From Actinacidiphila cocklensis (GTDB taxonomy: Bacteria > Actinomycetota > Actinomycetes > Streptomycetales > Streptomycetaceae): DNA of 64,000 bases. The translations under genes and the position numbers were made by a program. A model generated the notes under the pieces. The model saw only the letters and a program-made list of their open reading frames with translations, made no database searches and was not told the origin of the DNA. Positions 1 to 9,174 of the stretch are shown here, piece after piece; positions within the stretch are counted from its first letter, which is position 1, and every line of letters starts with the position of its first letter. Location: assembly GCF_907177275.1 (NCBI RefSeq), contig NZ_CAJSLV010000001.1:62001-126000 (forward strand), written 5' to 3'.

Positions 1-1148
1 TCCAGGCACATCACTGAGGCGTCGTCTTCGAGCCGGCCGCCGCATGCGTCCAGGACCGCGGTCGTCAGCGTCAGCACGGTCTCCCGCGGATGAAGGTCCC
101 GGGTGCGTTCGATGAGGGCGGGCAGGTCCACCTTCTCCGCGTCGCGCTCCAGCATGCCGTCGGTGAGCATGAGCAGACGGTCACCGGGGCGTACGTCGAT
201 GTCCTGGACGCGGTAGGGACGGGGTGTCGTCAACGTCAGCCCGAAGGGGTGGTCCACCTCGCAGACGACCTCTTCCACCACCCCGTCGCGCATGCGCAAG
301 GGCCAGGGGTGGCCGGCGTTGACGAGCTGCGCCTGCCCGGTGTGGAGGTTGAGTCCCAGCAGCTGTCCGGTGGCGTGGCCATGGCCGTGGTCGGCCAGCG
401 CCCGGTCGGCCTGGGAGGCCTGCTCGGCGAGTCCGGCTCCCGCACGGCGGGCGCCGCGCAGGGCGCCGACCAGGACGGTGGCGGCGAGGGCGGCCTCGAT
501 GTGGTGGCCCATGGTGTCGGTCACCGACAGTTGCAGCGTGTCGCGGTCCAGGGTGTAGTCGAAGGTGTCGCCGCTGAGGTCTCCCGAGGGTTCCAGGTTC
601 CCGCACAATGCGAACTGCGCGGCCTCGCACGACAGCGACGCGGGTAGTAGCTGGTACTGGATCTCTGCTGCCAGGGTGGGTGGCCTGGAGCGTTTGCCCC
701 AGGTGTACAGATCGGTGAAGCGTCCGTTGGCGATCACGATGTAGGCCAGGATGTGGGCGGCCTCCCCGATCGCATCGAGCACCGCATCCCCGGCAGCGGT
801 CGGCAGGAGCAGTTCCAGCAGTCCGATCGCGTCACCGCGGTTGGTGACCGGGACGATCACCCGCTGTCCCTGGCCGGTCGCCTCCTGATACAGCCGCTGC
901 GTGCGGATCACCTGCTCGTAGACGCTTCCGAGCAGGTCGATCCGCTCCGCGTCCCGTCCGGTCTCCCCGGCGGTAGCGGTGGACAGCCGGGCCAGCGCCT
1001 TCCCTGTCAGGTCCAGGATGAGGAAGGAGACCTTTGTGGCCTCGAAACGCTGCCGCAGGTCCTCGGAGACCACATCGACGGCCTCCACCGGCGCCGCCGA
1101 CTCCGCTGCCGTCAGCAGCCGGGGAAGCTCGCTGTACACATCGCTCAC
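1..1148 (-). CDS. PP2C-type SpoIIE-family serine phosphatase with GAF-like sensor (C-terminus cut by window)
   Basis: The minus strand reads open from a GTG at 1148 to the window edge, about 382 residues without the C-terminal end. The first ~150 residues look like a GAF-type sensor (for example [15 protein letters not shown] and [19 protein letters not shown]). The rest is a SpoIIE/PP2C phosphatase domain with the metal-site pattern [10 protein letters not shown], the SVTDTMGHH stretch and the later [15 protein letters not shown] and DRLLMLTDG motifs. Such proteins dephosphorylate anti-sigma antagonists or act on small signalling circuits in the cytoplasm; the partner here is unknown. The usual D-x-x-GHG is read as DTMGHH, a mild departure from consensus. 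The start is chosen because a GGGAG ribosome binding site lies about 9 nt upstream. The gene is divergent from the alpha-galactosidase at 1481. Confidence 0.85.
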   Translation of the reverse strand, partial: MSDVYSELPRLLTAAESAAPVEAVDVVSEDLRQRFEATKVSFLILDLTGKALARLSTATAGETGRDAERIDLLGSVYEQVIRTQRLYQEATGQGQRVIVPVTNRGDAIGLLELLLPTAAGDAVLDAIGEAAHILAYIVIANGRFTDLYTWGKRSRPPTLAAEIQYQLLPASLSCEAAQFALCGNLEPSGDLSGDTFDYTLDRDTLQLSVTDTMGHHIEAALAATVLVGALRGARRAGAGLAEQASQADRALADHGHGHATGQLLGLNLHTGQAQLVNAGHPWPLRMRDGVVEEVVCEVDHPFGLTLTTPRPYRVQDIDVRPGDRLLMLTDGMLERDAEKVDLPALIERTRDLHPRETVLTLTTAVLDACGGRLEDDASVMCL

Positions 1149-1480
1149 CCGCCCAGCTCCCTTCTCCTCTCCTACCAGTGTGTCTCGTCACGACCGGTCC
1201 CGCCTTTCACCGAACGCGCTCGGTGGTTGCCCGCCGGTGACCGTCGGGTGTGTCCGTCGTGCTGCGGCTGCCGGCGGCCCGCCCGGCCGCGGCCCGACGC
1301 CTCCGCGACCCTCCTGTGTGGCGGACGGCGCGGTGGAGCGGCCCGTGGTTCCAAATTTTAGTTTATTAGTAATATTCGTTGACACCTCCCGGTGACGCCC
1401 CCACAGTTCTCGTCGTGGCGGACGCCCCTGGCCCTCAGCGGGTGTTGTGCCCCGATATCCCCAACATTCGGGAGAATTGG
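1149..1480. other. Divergent intergenic region, GC-rich then sharply AT-rich
   Basis: No gene is supported here. The stretch separates the divergent phosphatase and alpha-galactosidase genes. Positions about 1351-1380 are strikingly AT-rich against the GC-rich surroundings and carry the candidate operator and -35 element listed separately. Confidence 0.6.
1365..1384 (+). promoter_or_regulatory. Candidate operator ATTAGTAAT and -35 element of the secreted alpha-galactosidase
   Basis: ATTAGTAAT (1365-1373) is a palindrome with 4-bp arms around one base. It lies 5 bp before TTGACA (1379-1384), a good -35 hexamer; no strong -10 is visible. The same arrangement, ATTAGCAAT then 5 bp then TTGAC, occurs at 3746-3764 before the importer operon. 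This suggests a shared operator, perhaps for the GntR regulator at 9989. The regulator assignment is inference. Confidence 0.5.
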
Positions 1481-3637
1481 ATGACTTCGCATCGTTCAGG
1501 GATGGTGCGCACCCCCGGGGCGGTCGCCGCGGCGGTCGCCGCGGCACTGCTGGCGCTGGCGGTTCCCGGTACGGCCCAGGCGGTCGGCAGCCACCACGGC
1601 ACGGCCGGACAGCCGGCCGCCGGGGTGCCCGCGCACTACGACAGCGGCCTTGCTCCGACGCCCTCCATGGGCTGGAACACCTACTACGGGCTGGGTGCGC
1701 CGACCGAGACCCAGGTCAGGAGCGTCGCCGACTATCTGGTCAACAGCGGCCTGCGGCAGAGCGGCTACAGCATCGTCTGGCTCGACGGCGGCTGGCAGGC
1801 CGACACCCCCCGCGACACTCAGGGCCGGCTGACCGCCAACCCTGAGCGCTTCCCTTCAGGCATTCCCGCGTTGGTGAAGTACCTGCACCAGCGCGGCCTG
1901 AAGGCCGGTATCTACACCGACGCGGGGGACTACGACCCGGCCAGCTGCGGGCTCGGCAGTCGGGGCCACTACCAGCAGGATGCCGACCAGTTCGCCGACT
2001 GGCAGATCGACGCGATCAAGGTCGACTTCCTGTGCGGGATCGGTGAGAAGCTCGAACCGGGTCCCGCCTTCACGGAGTTCAGTGACGCGGTAGCCAAGTC
2101 CGGCCGCCCGATGATGCTGAACCTGTGCAATCCGCTCACCGACGACTGGGGCCTGCCGCACACCCCCGGACAGGACGCGCACAACACCTTCGTCTACGGG
2201 CCGACGGTGGCGGACTCCTGGCGGACCGGCACCGACATCGCGTGGGGCTCGCCGACCGCGGGTGAATTCCCGAATGTGCTGCGCAACATGGACGCCAACG
2301 CCTGGCACCCCGAGGCCCAGGGCCCGGGCCACTGGAACGACCCTGACTACCTGATCCCGATGCGGCAACTCACCGACGGCTCCTACGAGATGAACCAGGA
2401 GGAGTCCACCACCCAGCTGGTGATGTGGGCCGAGATGGCCTCGCCACTGATCATCGGCTCCGACCCGCGCACTCTGCCGCAGGCGATGGTCGACACCTTG
2501 CGCAACCCCGAGATCCTCGCCGTGGACCAGGACCCGCTGGGCATCCAGGGCGTGCGCGTCGCCACTGACGGCACCGGCGACACGTACAGCAAGGTCCTCC
2601 AGGGCTCCGGGCGCCGTGCGGTGGTCCTGCTCAACCGCTCCGACCAGCCGGCCGAGCGGACCCTGACCTTCGCCCAGGCCGGGCTGACCGGCGCGGTGAC
2701 CGTACGGGACCTGCGGGCACGCGCGGACCGCGGTACGTACACGGGCACGTACACGGTCACCGTTCCCGCGCACGGCACCGCGATGTTCAAGCTGGTCGGC
2801 ACCGACGCCGCGCCCGGTGTGAAGCTCGGCGGCCCCGCCTCCGCCGCCGACCCGGCGCTGGTGCGCGACGGCGACACGCTGACCGCTTTCACCCAGGACG
2901 CCGACGGCTCGCTGCGCGCCACGACCGGTCGTGACGGCCGCTGGTCCGGCTCCGGGGCCGACCTCGGTGGCCCGACCGGCGGCCGGTTCCTCGGCCAGCC
3001 CGCCGCCTACGCCTCGGCCGGCCGGATCGATGTCTTCGTCCGCGGCACGGACGACCACGCCTACCTGCGGACGTACGCCCAGGGGTCGTGGGGCCGCTGG
3101 CAGGACCTCGGCGGGCGGATCGCCGACGCGCCCACCGCCGCGTACCAGGGCCCCGGCGCCTGGACGCTGTTCGCCACCGGTACCGACGGCACGGTCGCCA
3201 GTCGAGGTCCCGCCACCGGCTGGACCTCGATCGGGGCTCCCCCCGCAGGGGCGCTCTACGGCCGCCCGTCGGCCGTCACCGACGCCTCGGGCCGGATCCA
3301 CGTCGCGGTCCGCGGAGTGGACGACGAGGTGTGGTCCAGGGACGCGGACGCCTCGGGCGCCTGGTCCGACTGGACCTCGCTCGGCGGCACGATCAGCGCC
3401 GCCCCGACGCTGGTGGCCACCGGCGGCAGCGTGCAACTGCTGGCCCGCGCCTCGGACTACACGCTGTGGCAGCGGACCTACGACGCCACGGCGGGCAGTT
3501 GGGGCGGCTGGTTCCCGCAGAGCGCCTTCGTGAGCAACGCCTTCGACGGCGCGATGGGCGCCACCGCAGGGCCGAACGGCCAGGTCCTCGCCGTTTCGCG
3601 CGGCGTGGGCGGCGTGGTCCGGCAGAGCTCCTTCTGA
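1481..3637 (+). CDS. Secreted GH27 alpha-galactosidase with C-terminal lectin-like propeller
   Basis: 718 residues. This enzyme should release galactose from alpha-galactosides outside the cell. A signal peptide (about residues 1-34) is followed by the GH27 opening PSMGWNTYYG, the nucleophile region IKVDFLCG (Asp182) and SWRTGTDIAW with the likely acid/base Asp252. A beta-sandwich follows to about residue 440. The last ~270 residues hold repeats such as IDVFVRGTDDHAY and IHVAVRGVDDEVW, as in PLL/fucolectin-type beta-propellers that bind sugars. The ATG at 1481 is preferred over the upstream in-frame start at 1379 because it has GGGAG about 6 nt upstream and begins a clean signal peptide. Galactose or short galactosides released here would feed the importer downstream. 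Confidence 0.9.
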   Translation: MTSHRSGMVRTPGAVAAAVAAALLALAVPGTAQAVGSHHGTAGQPAAGVPAHYDSGLAPTPSMGWNTYYGLGAPTETQVRSVADYLVNSGLRQSGYSIVWLDGGWQADTPRDTQGRLTANPERFPSGIPALVKYLHQRGLKAGIYTDAGDYDPASCGLGSRGHYQQDADQFADWQIDAIKVDFLCGIGEKLEPGPAFTEFSDAVAKSGRPMMLNLCNPLTDDWGLPHTPGQDAHNTFVYGPTVADSWRTGTDIAWGSPTAGEFPNVLRNMDANAWHPEAQGPGHWNDPDYLIPMRQLTDGSYEMNQEESTTQLVMWAEMASPLIIGSDPRTLPQAMVDTLRNPEILAVDQDPLGIQGVRVATDGTGDTYSKVLQGSGRRAVVLLNRSDQPAERTLTFAQAGLTGAVTVRDLRARADRGTYTGTYTVTVPAHGTAMFKLVGTDAAPGVKLGGPASAADPALVRDGDTLTAFTQDADGSLRATTGRDGRWSGSGADLGGPTGGRFLGQPAAYASAGRIDVFVRGTDDHAYLRTYAQGSWGRWQDLGGRIADAPTAAYQGPGAWTLFATGTDGTVASRGPATGWTSIGAPPAGALYGRPSAVTDASGRIHVAVRGVDDEVWSRDADASGAWSDWTSLGGTISAAPTLVATGGSVQLLARASDYTLWQRTYDATAGSWGGWFPQSAFVSNAFDGAMGATAGPNGQVLAVSRGVGGVVRQSSF

Positions 3638-3745
3638 CCCTGCCGACCTTCCGGTCCCGCTGATCCATCCGCCTTTCCCTCTGACGGTTCCCGGGGTGCT
3701 CGTCATCGGGCATTCCGGGCTCCCGTCGGATCGGTTACTCCATAA

Positions 3746-3765
3746 ATTAGCAATTAATCTTGACG
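3746..3765 (+). promoter_or_regulatory. Candidate operator ATTAGCAAT and -35 element of the galactoside importer operon
   Basis: ATTAGCAAT (3746-3754) is 5 bp before TTGACG (3760-3765). It matches the site at 1365 in motif and spacing, within an AT-rich patch (3740-3760). CAGTCT at 3783 gives 17-bp spacing but is a weak -10. Likely control point for the operon that begins at 3817. Confidence 0.5.
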
Positions 3766-3816
3766 TCACGCCGACGCCACGCCAGTCTGTAGCAGCCGAC
3801 AAGGGAGTCACTGCCA

Positions 3817-5124
3817 ATGAACACCACACCCATCTCGCCGACCGGCCGCCGCCAGTTCCTCGCCGGCGCCGGCGCCATCGGAGCCGCCGCCCTGATGAGC
3901 GGCTGCGTCGCTTCCAGCTCGTCCGACGGAGGCAGCACCAGCCAGTCGTCCGGCGGCAGCGTGGCGCTCCAGTCCAACCTGTCCTCGCCGCAGGCGAAGA
4001 CCGCGATGGAGGACCTTGTCGCCGCCTACAACAAGCGTGGCGGCGCCAAGGCCAAGCTGAACACCGTCGCCTCCGAGACGTTCCGCACCCAGCTGCCGAC
4101 GTACCTCACCTCCGCCAACCCGCCGGACCTGCTCACCTGGTACCCCGGCTCGGTCGCGGACGCGTATGCGAAGAAGGGCCTGCTGCTGGACGTCAGCGAG
4201 ATCTGGGCCAAGGGTGAACTCGCCGGCTACTCCGACGCGCAGAAGAAGCTGTGCAGCGACTCCTCCGGCGCGAAGGTGTTCGTGCCCGCCACCTACTACT
4301 GGTGGGGCGTGTTCTACAAGAAGTCCAACTTCGCCAAGTGGGGCGTGCAGGAGCCCAAGACCTGGGACGACTTCATATCCCTGTGCAAGACGCTCAAGTC
4401 CAAGGGCGTCGCCCCGATCGGCCTCGGCGCCGGCGGTGACACCCCGTGGGTCGCGTCCGCGTGGTTCGACTACCTCAACATCCGCGTCAACGGCGCCCAG
4501 TACCACCGCGACCTGCTCGCCGGACGCCACAGCTTCGACGACCCGCAGGTGCACAAGGTCTTCGACAAGTGGGCCGAGGTGCTGCCCTACTTCGACCCCA
4601 ACGGCACGGCGCTCGCCTTCCAGGACGCCACCACCGCGATGCTCAGCAACCGCACCGGCATGATGCTGATCGGCACCTTCTTCGCGGACGCGGCGCCCAA
4701 GGACCAGCTGGACGACATCGACTTCTTCCAGTTCCCGATCATCGACCCGAGCGTTCCGGTCGCCGAGGAGGGTCCCACCGACGGCTACTTCGCCAGCGCC
4801 CACACCGCGCACAAGGACCAGGTCCTGGACCTGATGAGCTACCTGGCGACCGCCGAGGCCCAGGAGATCTACCTCAAGGGCTCGTCCGGCACCGCGCTGC
4901 CGACCAACCCCAAGGCCAAGGACTCCGGCACCCCGCTGGTCAAGAAGGGCCGCGCACTGATCGAGAGCGCCGCCGACGTCACGCAGTTCTTCAACCGCGA
5001 CTCCAGCGACGCCCTGCAGCCGACCGCTGACACCGCGCTGACCAAGTTCCTCGCCAAGCCGAAGGAGATCAACTCCATCCTCACGGCCTGGCAGCGGGAC
5101 GCGCAGAAGATCTGGAGCCAGTGA
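3817..5124 (+). CDS. ABC transporter sugar-binding lipoprotein (probable alpha-galactoside uptake)
   Basis: 435 residues, family 1 extracellular solute-binding protein. The N-terminus has a twin-arginine signal (GRRQFLAGAG) followed by a lipobox ending LMSGC, so it is predicted to be Tat-exported and lipid-anchored outside the membrane. The body has typical binding-protein stretches (PATYYWWGVFYKKSNFAKWG; TWDDFISLCKTLKSKGV). GGGAG lies about 11 nt before the ATG. It leads an operon with two permeases (gap 1 nt, then 1-nt overlap) and a GH36 alpha-galactosidase, which points to galactosides such as melibiose or raffinose as ligand. No ATPase gene is present, so a shared MsiK-like ATPase elsewhere is the likely energy source, as is usual in Streptomyces. 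Confidence 0.9.
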   Translation: MNTTPISPTGRRQFLAGAGAIGAAALMSGCVASSSSDGGSTSQSSGGSVALQSNLSSPQAKTAMEDLVAAYNKRGGAKAKLNTVASETFRTQLPTYLTSANPPDLLTWYPGSVADAYAKKGLLLDVSEIWAKGELAGYSDAQKKLCSDSSGAKVFVPATYYWWGVFYKKSNFAKWGVQEPKTWDDFISLCKTLKSKGVAPIGLGAGGDTPWVASAWFDYLNIRVNGAQYHRDLLAGRHSFDDPQVHKVFDKWAEVLPYFDPNGTALAFQDATTAMLSNRTGMMLIGTFFADAAPKDQLDDIDFFQFPIIDPSVPVAEEGPTDGYFASAHTAHKDQVLDLMSYLATAEAQEIYLKGSSGTALPTNPKAKDSGTPLVKKGRALIESAADVTQFFNRDSSDALQPTADTALTKFLAKPKEINSILTAWQRDAQKIWSQ

Positions 5125-5125
5125 G

Positions 5126-6073
5126 ATGGCGGTACTCACCGCCGCAGGCCGGCGCGCCGCGGAAGGCGCCGGCCGCGGCGGGCGCACGACGCGCGGCGGG
5201 GGAAAGCGGGCCACCCGGGTCCCTCCGGTGGTACTCGCCTTCGTCCTGCTGCCGCTGCTCGCCGAGGGCTTCTTCGTGTTCTGGCCCGCCCTGCAGGGCT
5301 TCTACCTCTCGCTGACGAAGTGGGACGGCATTTCGGCGCCGCAGTTCATCGGCCTCGGCAACTACCGGGAGATGATCCACGACACGGTCTTCCACACCGC
5401 GATGCTCGACACCGTGCTGTGGCTGGCGCTGTTCGGCGGACTGTCCGCGCTCCTGGGGCTCGGCGCCGCCCTGCTGCTCCAGCAGGAGCGCCGCGGGGTC
5501 GGCTTCTACCGGGCCGCGCTGTTCCTGCCGGTGGTCTTCTCGCTCACGGCCACCGCACTGGTGTGGCAGGCGATGTACCAGCCCGACGGGCTGATCAACA
5601 AGACCATGTCGGGGCTCGGGCTCGGCAGTCTCACCCACCCGTGGCTCGCCGACCAGGACACCGCGCTCTACGCGGTGATCGTGCCCGCGCTGTGGCGCCA
5701 GGTCGGCTACGTCATGGTGCTCTACCTGGCCGGCCTCAAGGGCATCGATCCGGCACTGTACGAGGCCGCGAAGGTCGACGGCGCCACCCGGTGGCAGCAG
5801 TTCCGGCACATCACCCTTCCGCAGCTGCGCAGCGTCAACGCCGTCGTCCTGTCGGTGATCATCATCGACAGCCTGCGCTCCTTCGACGTCGTCTGGGCAC
5901 TCACCCGCGGCGGCCCGTACCACTCCTCGGAACTGCTCAGTACCTACATGTACTCCGCCGCCTTCCAGTCCCTTCGGCTCGGCTACGGCTCCGCGCTCGC
6001 CGTCGTCATCTTCGTGCTGGCCTTCGGCGTCATCGCCTCGTACCTGATCCGGGCGTTCAAGGAGGCCGACTGA
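5126..6073 (+). CDS. ABC sugar transporter permease (MalF/UgpA type)
   Basis: 315 residues. The integral membrane protein has an N-terminal basic leader, about six hydrophobic segments and the permease EAA-type loop YEAAKVDGATRWQQFRHITLP, which contacts the ATPase. It starts one base after the stop of the binding protein and its own stop overlaps the next ATG by one base, so the three are co-translated. It forms the channel with the product of the next gene. Confidence 0.92.
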   Translation: MAVLTAAGRRAAEGAGRGGRTTRGGGKRATRVPPVVLAFVLLPLLAEGFFVFWPALQGFYLSLTKWDGISAPQFIGLGNYREMIHDTVFHTAMLDTVLWLALFGGLSALLGLGAALLLQQERRGVGFYRAALFLPVVFSLTATALVWQAMYQPDGLINKTMSGLGLGSLTHPWLADQDTALYAVIVPALWRQVGYVMVLYLAGLKGIDPALYEAAKVDGATRWQQFRHITLPQLRSVNAVVLSVIIIDSLRSFDVVWALTRGGPYHSSELLSTYMYSAAFQSLRLGYGSALAVVIFVLAFGVIASYLIRAFKEAD

Positions 6074-6978
6074 TGAGCGTCACCGACACCACCTCCGGGA
6101 CCGCCGCGGACCAGGGCGCGCGGCCGCCGGCCCCGCGCCGGTCGCCGAGGCCGGCTCGCCGCTTCTGGGGCACCGTCGCCTTCCACACCGGGGCCGGGCT
6201 GCTGTCCCTGCTGTGGCTCGTGCCGATCGCCGTCGTCCTGATCACCGCGACCCGGTCCTTCGACGACGTCGCCTCCCACGGCCTGGGCAGCCTGCCGCAC
6301 TCCTTCACCCTCGGCGGTTTCCGGCAGGCGTGGGTGGACGGCGGCCAGCAGCAGGCCCTGATCAACAGCCTGCTCGTCAGCATCCCGACGGTCCTGCTGT
6401 CCCTGCTGCTGGCCTCCATGGCCGCCTTCGCCCTGAGCCGGTACGACATGCCCTTCCGGCGGGCACTGCTGCTGCTCATGCTCAGCGGCAACCTGCTGCC
6501 CCCGCAGATCCTGCTGATCCCGGTCGACAAGCTCAGCGAGAAGCTCGGCATCTACGACTCGCTGTACGCACTGATCGGCGTCCAGGTCGGCTTCGGCGTC
6601 GGCTTCTACGTCTTCGTCCTGCACGGCTTCATGCGGGCCATCCCGCCGGAGATTCAGCAGGCGGCCGTGATCGACGGAGCGGGACCCTGGCAGATCTACA
6701 CCCGTGTCATCATGCCGCTGGCCCGGCCCGCACTGGCCGCGCTGACCGCGCTGGCCTTCACCTGGATCTTCAACGACCTGCTCTGGGCGATCACGGTCCT
6801 GCGCTCCGAGGACAAGATGCCCATCACCGCCTCCCTGCTGGGCCTGCAGGGACAGTACGTCTCCCAGTGGAACGTCATCGCGGCCGGATCGGTGATCGCC
6901 GCCGCCCCGACCGTCGCTGTCTTCCTCCGGTTCCAGCGGCACTTCGTGGCCGGACTCAACCTGGGGGCCGTCAAGTGA
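6073..6978 (+). CDS. ABC sugar transporter permease (MalG/UgpE type)
   Basis: 301 residues. Second membrane subunit of the importer, with the EAA-type loop EIQQAAVIDGAGPWQIYTRV and about six membrane segments. The start is the ATG in the TGATG overlap at 6071-6075. The open frame extends back to 5320 but that part is only the shadow of the first permease. The stop overlaps the next gene by 4 nt (GTGA). Confidence 0.92.
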   Translation: MSVTDTTSGTAADQGARPPAPRRSPRPARRFWGTVAFHTGAGLLSLLWLVPIAVVLITATRSFDDVASHGLGSLPHSFTLGGFRQAWVDGGQQQALINSLLVSIPTVLLSLLLASMAAFALSRYDMPFRRALLLLMLSGNLLPPQILLIPVDKLSEKLGIYDSLYALIGVQVGFGVGFYVFVLHGFMRAIPPEIQQAAVIDGAGPWQIYTRVIMPLARPALAALTALAFTWIFNDLLWAITVLRSEDKMPITASLLGLQGQYVSQWNVIAAGSVIAAAPTVAVFLRFQRHFVAGLNLGAVK

Positions 6979-9086
6979 CCACCGTACGAACCCAGGATCC
7001 GGCCGGTCCCTGGCTGCTGCGTACCGAGCACACCGTGTACGCGGTACGGCTGGCCGGCGAGGGCCGCTGGGCGGAACTCGCCGCCTGGGGCCCGCACGGC
7101 GCCGAGATCGGGCCGTCACCCCTGGGCCGGTCCCACCGCACCCACTTCATCACGCCGGCCGACGCCGCGCCCGCCGAGTACATCCCCTACGGGCTGCGGC
7201 CGTTCACCGGAGCCGACCTCACCGTCCGCCGCCCCGGCGGCGAACGCGGCCTGTGGTGGGAGTTCACCGGCGCGGAGTACGACGAGGGCAGTGGCCTGCG
7301 GCTGGAGTTCGCCGACCGGCCGACCGGACTGCGCACCACGCTCTGCTATGCGACCGTGTCCGGCACCGATGTGCTGCTGCGCTGGGCCGAACTGCGCAAC
7401 GCGGGCACCGAGCCGCTGCACCTGGAACGCCTCGACTCGGCGGGCGTCAACGTGCCCGTCCAGGGCGGCGCCCGCCTCACGTACCTCGCCGGACAGTGGT
7501 CGCAGGAATTCGGCCGCCATCAGCTCGACCTGATGCGCGGCCGGTTCGAGATGTCCTCCACCCAGGGGGCGCCGGGCCACGCCTACGCCCCTTGGCTCGC
7601 CGTGCAGGACGCCGCCGACGACGACGGGCCCGCCTACGGTGTCGCCCTGGAGTGGTCCGGCAACTGGCACATCACCGCGGAGGCCGAACCCGGCGGCGCG
7701 GTACGGGTCAGAGCCGGACGCGTCCCCCACGAGGGAGCCGTCGTGCTCAAGCCCGGCGCCGGCCTCGACACCCCCCGGCTGGCCTGCGCGTTCAGCCCCG
7801 AGGGACTCGACGGGCTGTCCCGCGTCTGGCACCGCTACGAAAGGCGGCTGGCCGGCGGGCGGCTGCACCGCACCCGCAAGGTCCTCTACAACTCCTGGGA
7901 GGCCACCGGCTTCGGCGTCGAGGCCGGCGCGCAGCTCGAACTCGCGGCGATCGCCGCCGGGCTGGGCGTCGAGCTCTTCGTCGTGGACGACGGCTGGTTC
8001 ACCGGCCGCCACGACGAGAAGGGCGGCCTCGGCGACTGGCAGCCCGACCCCGCCGCCTTCCCCGCCGGCTTCGACGACTTCGTCGCGAGGATCCGCGCCA
8101 CCGGGATGGACTTCGGGCTGTGGGTCGAGCCGGAGGCGATCAGCCCGGCCTCCCGCCTGTACGCTGAACACCCGGACTGGGTCTACCGGATCGAGGGCCG
8201 CCCGGCGACCCTGGTCCGCGAGCAGCTGCTGCTCGACCTCGGCCGCCACGACGTCCAGGAGTTCGTCATCGGCACCCTGGACCGGCTGCTCACCGACCAC
8301 GACATCAGCTACCTCAAGTGGGACATGAACCGCCCGCCCACCGAACGCGGCCGTCCCGGCGCCGGGCCCGCGGGGGAGCAGGACCTCGACGCCGCCCACG
8401 TGGCCGGCTACCTGAGAGTCCTCGACCACCTCCGCGACCGGCACCCGCGGGTCACCGTCGAGGGCTGCGCGGGTGGCGGCGGGCGCATCGAACACGCCAC
8501 CCTGGCCCGTACCGACGTCGTATGGCCCAGCGACAACACCGCCCCGCTGGACCGGCTCGCGATCCAGTACGGCTATCTGCACGCCCACGCCCCGCACACC
8601 ATGAGCAGCTGGGTCACCGACGCTCCCGGTGTCTTCGACCCGCGGCCCCGCTCGCTCGCCTTCCGCTTCGTGCTCGCCGCGGCCGGCGTCCTCGGTATCG
8701 GCGCCGACCTGCGGCAATGGACCGCTGAGCAGCGCACCGAGGCCACCGGCTGGGTCGCCCGCTACAAGCAGGTACGGGACGTGATCCACCACGGCGAGGC
8801 CCGCCTGCTCGGCACCCCCGCCGACGGGGGCTGCGGGGTGCAGTACGACGCCCCCGGCGGCGACCGCACCGTCGTCGCCGCCTGGAGCACCGGCCGCCTC
8901 GAGGGCGCGCCCCTCCTCCCCGGCCGCTCCGCGCGGCTGCGGCTGCGCGGCCTCGACCCGGGTGCCCGCTACCGGGACGCCGCGACCGGCACCGAGTACA
9001 GCGGCGCGCACCTGCTGCACTACGGGCTGCCGCTGGCCTGGACCGCCGACCACGATGCTGAACTGGTCACCCTGGTCCGTCAATGA
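6975..9086 (+). CDS. GH36 alpha-galactosidase, cytoplasmic
   Basis: 703 residues, the usual length of bacterial GH36 enzymes, with no signal peptide. It should split imported alpha-galactosides into galactose plus the remaining sugar. The N-terminal beta-domain is followed by the catalytic barrel: KVLYNSWEATGF, FVVDDGWFTGR, the nucleophile motif YLKWDMNR (Asp450) and VVWPSDN (likely acid/base Asp520), with EGCAGGGGR between them. GTG at 6975 is taken as start because it gives the 4-nt GTGA overlap with the upstream permease; an in-frame extension back to 6213 is a shadow. With GH27 outside and GH36 inside, the cluster can process galactosides on both sides of the membrane. Confidence 0.92.
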   Translation: MTTVRTQDPAGPWLLRTEHTVYAVRLAGEGRWAELAAWGPHGAEIGPSPLGRSHRTHFITPADAAPAEYIPYGLRPFTGADLTVRRPGGERGLWWEFTGAEYDEGSGLRLEFADRPTGLRTTLCYATVSGTDVLLRWAELRNAGTEPLHLERLDSAGVNVPVQGGARLTYLAGQWSQEFGRHQLDLMRGRFEMSSTQGAPGHAYAPWLAVQDAADDDGPAYGVALEWSGNWHITAEAEPGGAVRVRAGRVPHEGAVVLKPGAGLDTPRLACAFSPEGLDGLSRVWHRYERRLAGGRLHRTRKVLYNSWEATGFGVEAGAQLELAAIAAGLGVELFVVDDGWFTGRHDEKGGLGDWQPDPAAFPAGFDDFVARIRATGMDFGLWVEPEAISPASRLYAEHPDWVYRIEGRPATLVREQLLLDLGRHDVQEFVIGTLDRLLTDHDISYLKWDMNRPPTERGRPGAGPAGEQDLDAAHVAGYLRVLDHLRDRHPRVTVEGCAGGGGRIEHATLARTDVVWPSDNTAPLDRLAIQYGYLHAHAPHTMSSWVTDAPGVFDPRPRSLAFRFVLAAAGVLGIGADLRQWTAEQRTEATGWVARYKQVRDVIHHGEARLLGTPADGGCGVQYDAPGGDRTVVAAWSTGRLEGAPLLPGRSARLRLRGLDPGARYRDAATGTEYSGAHLLHYGLPLAWTADHDAELVTLVRQ

Positions 9087-9174
9087 ACTCTCCGGCACGG
9101 CAGTCCCCGCCCCCGCCCGCAGCCCGTCACCACAGCAGCCGACACGACCGAACGCGAAGGAGCCGACCCCTCCC

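Noticed and set aside
1856..3829. 657-residue open frame antisense to the GH27 gene
   Set aside because: It is a GC-rich shadow frame without any domain motif, opposite a gene with clear catalytic motifs.
5320..6072. Long N-terminal extension of the second permease
   Set aside because: It overlaps the first permease out of frame; the TGATG overlap at 6071-6075 gives the natural start.
6213..6974. Extension of GH36 back into the permease
   Set aside because: It is a shadow of the second permease; the GTGA overlap at 6975 is the operon-typical start.
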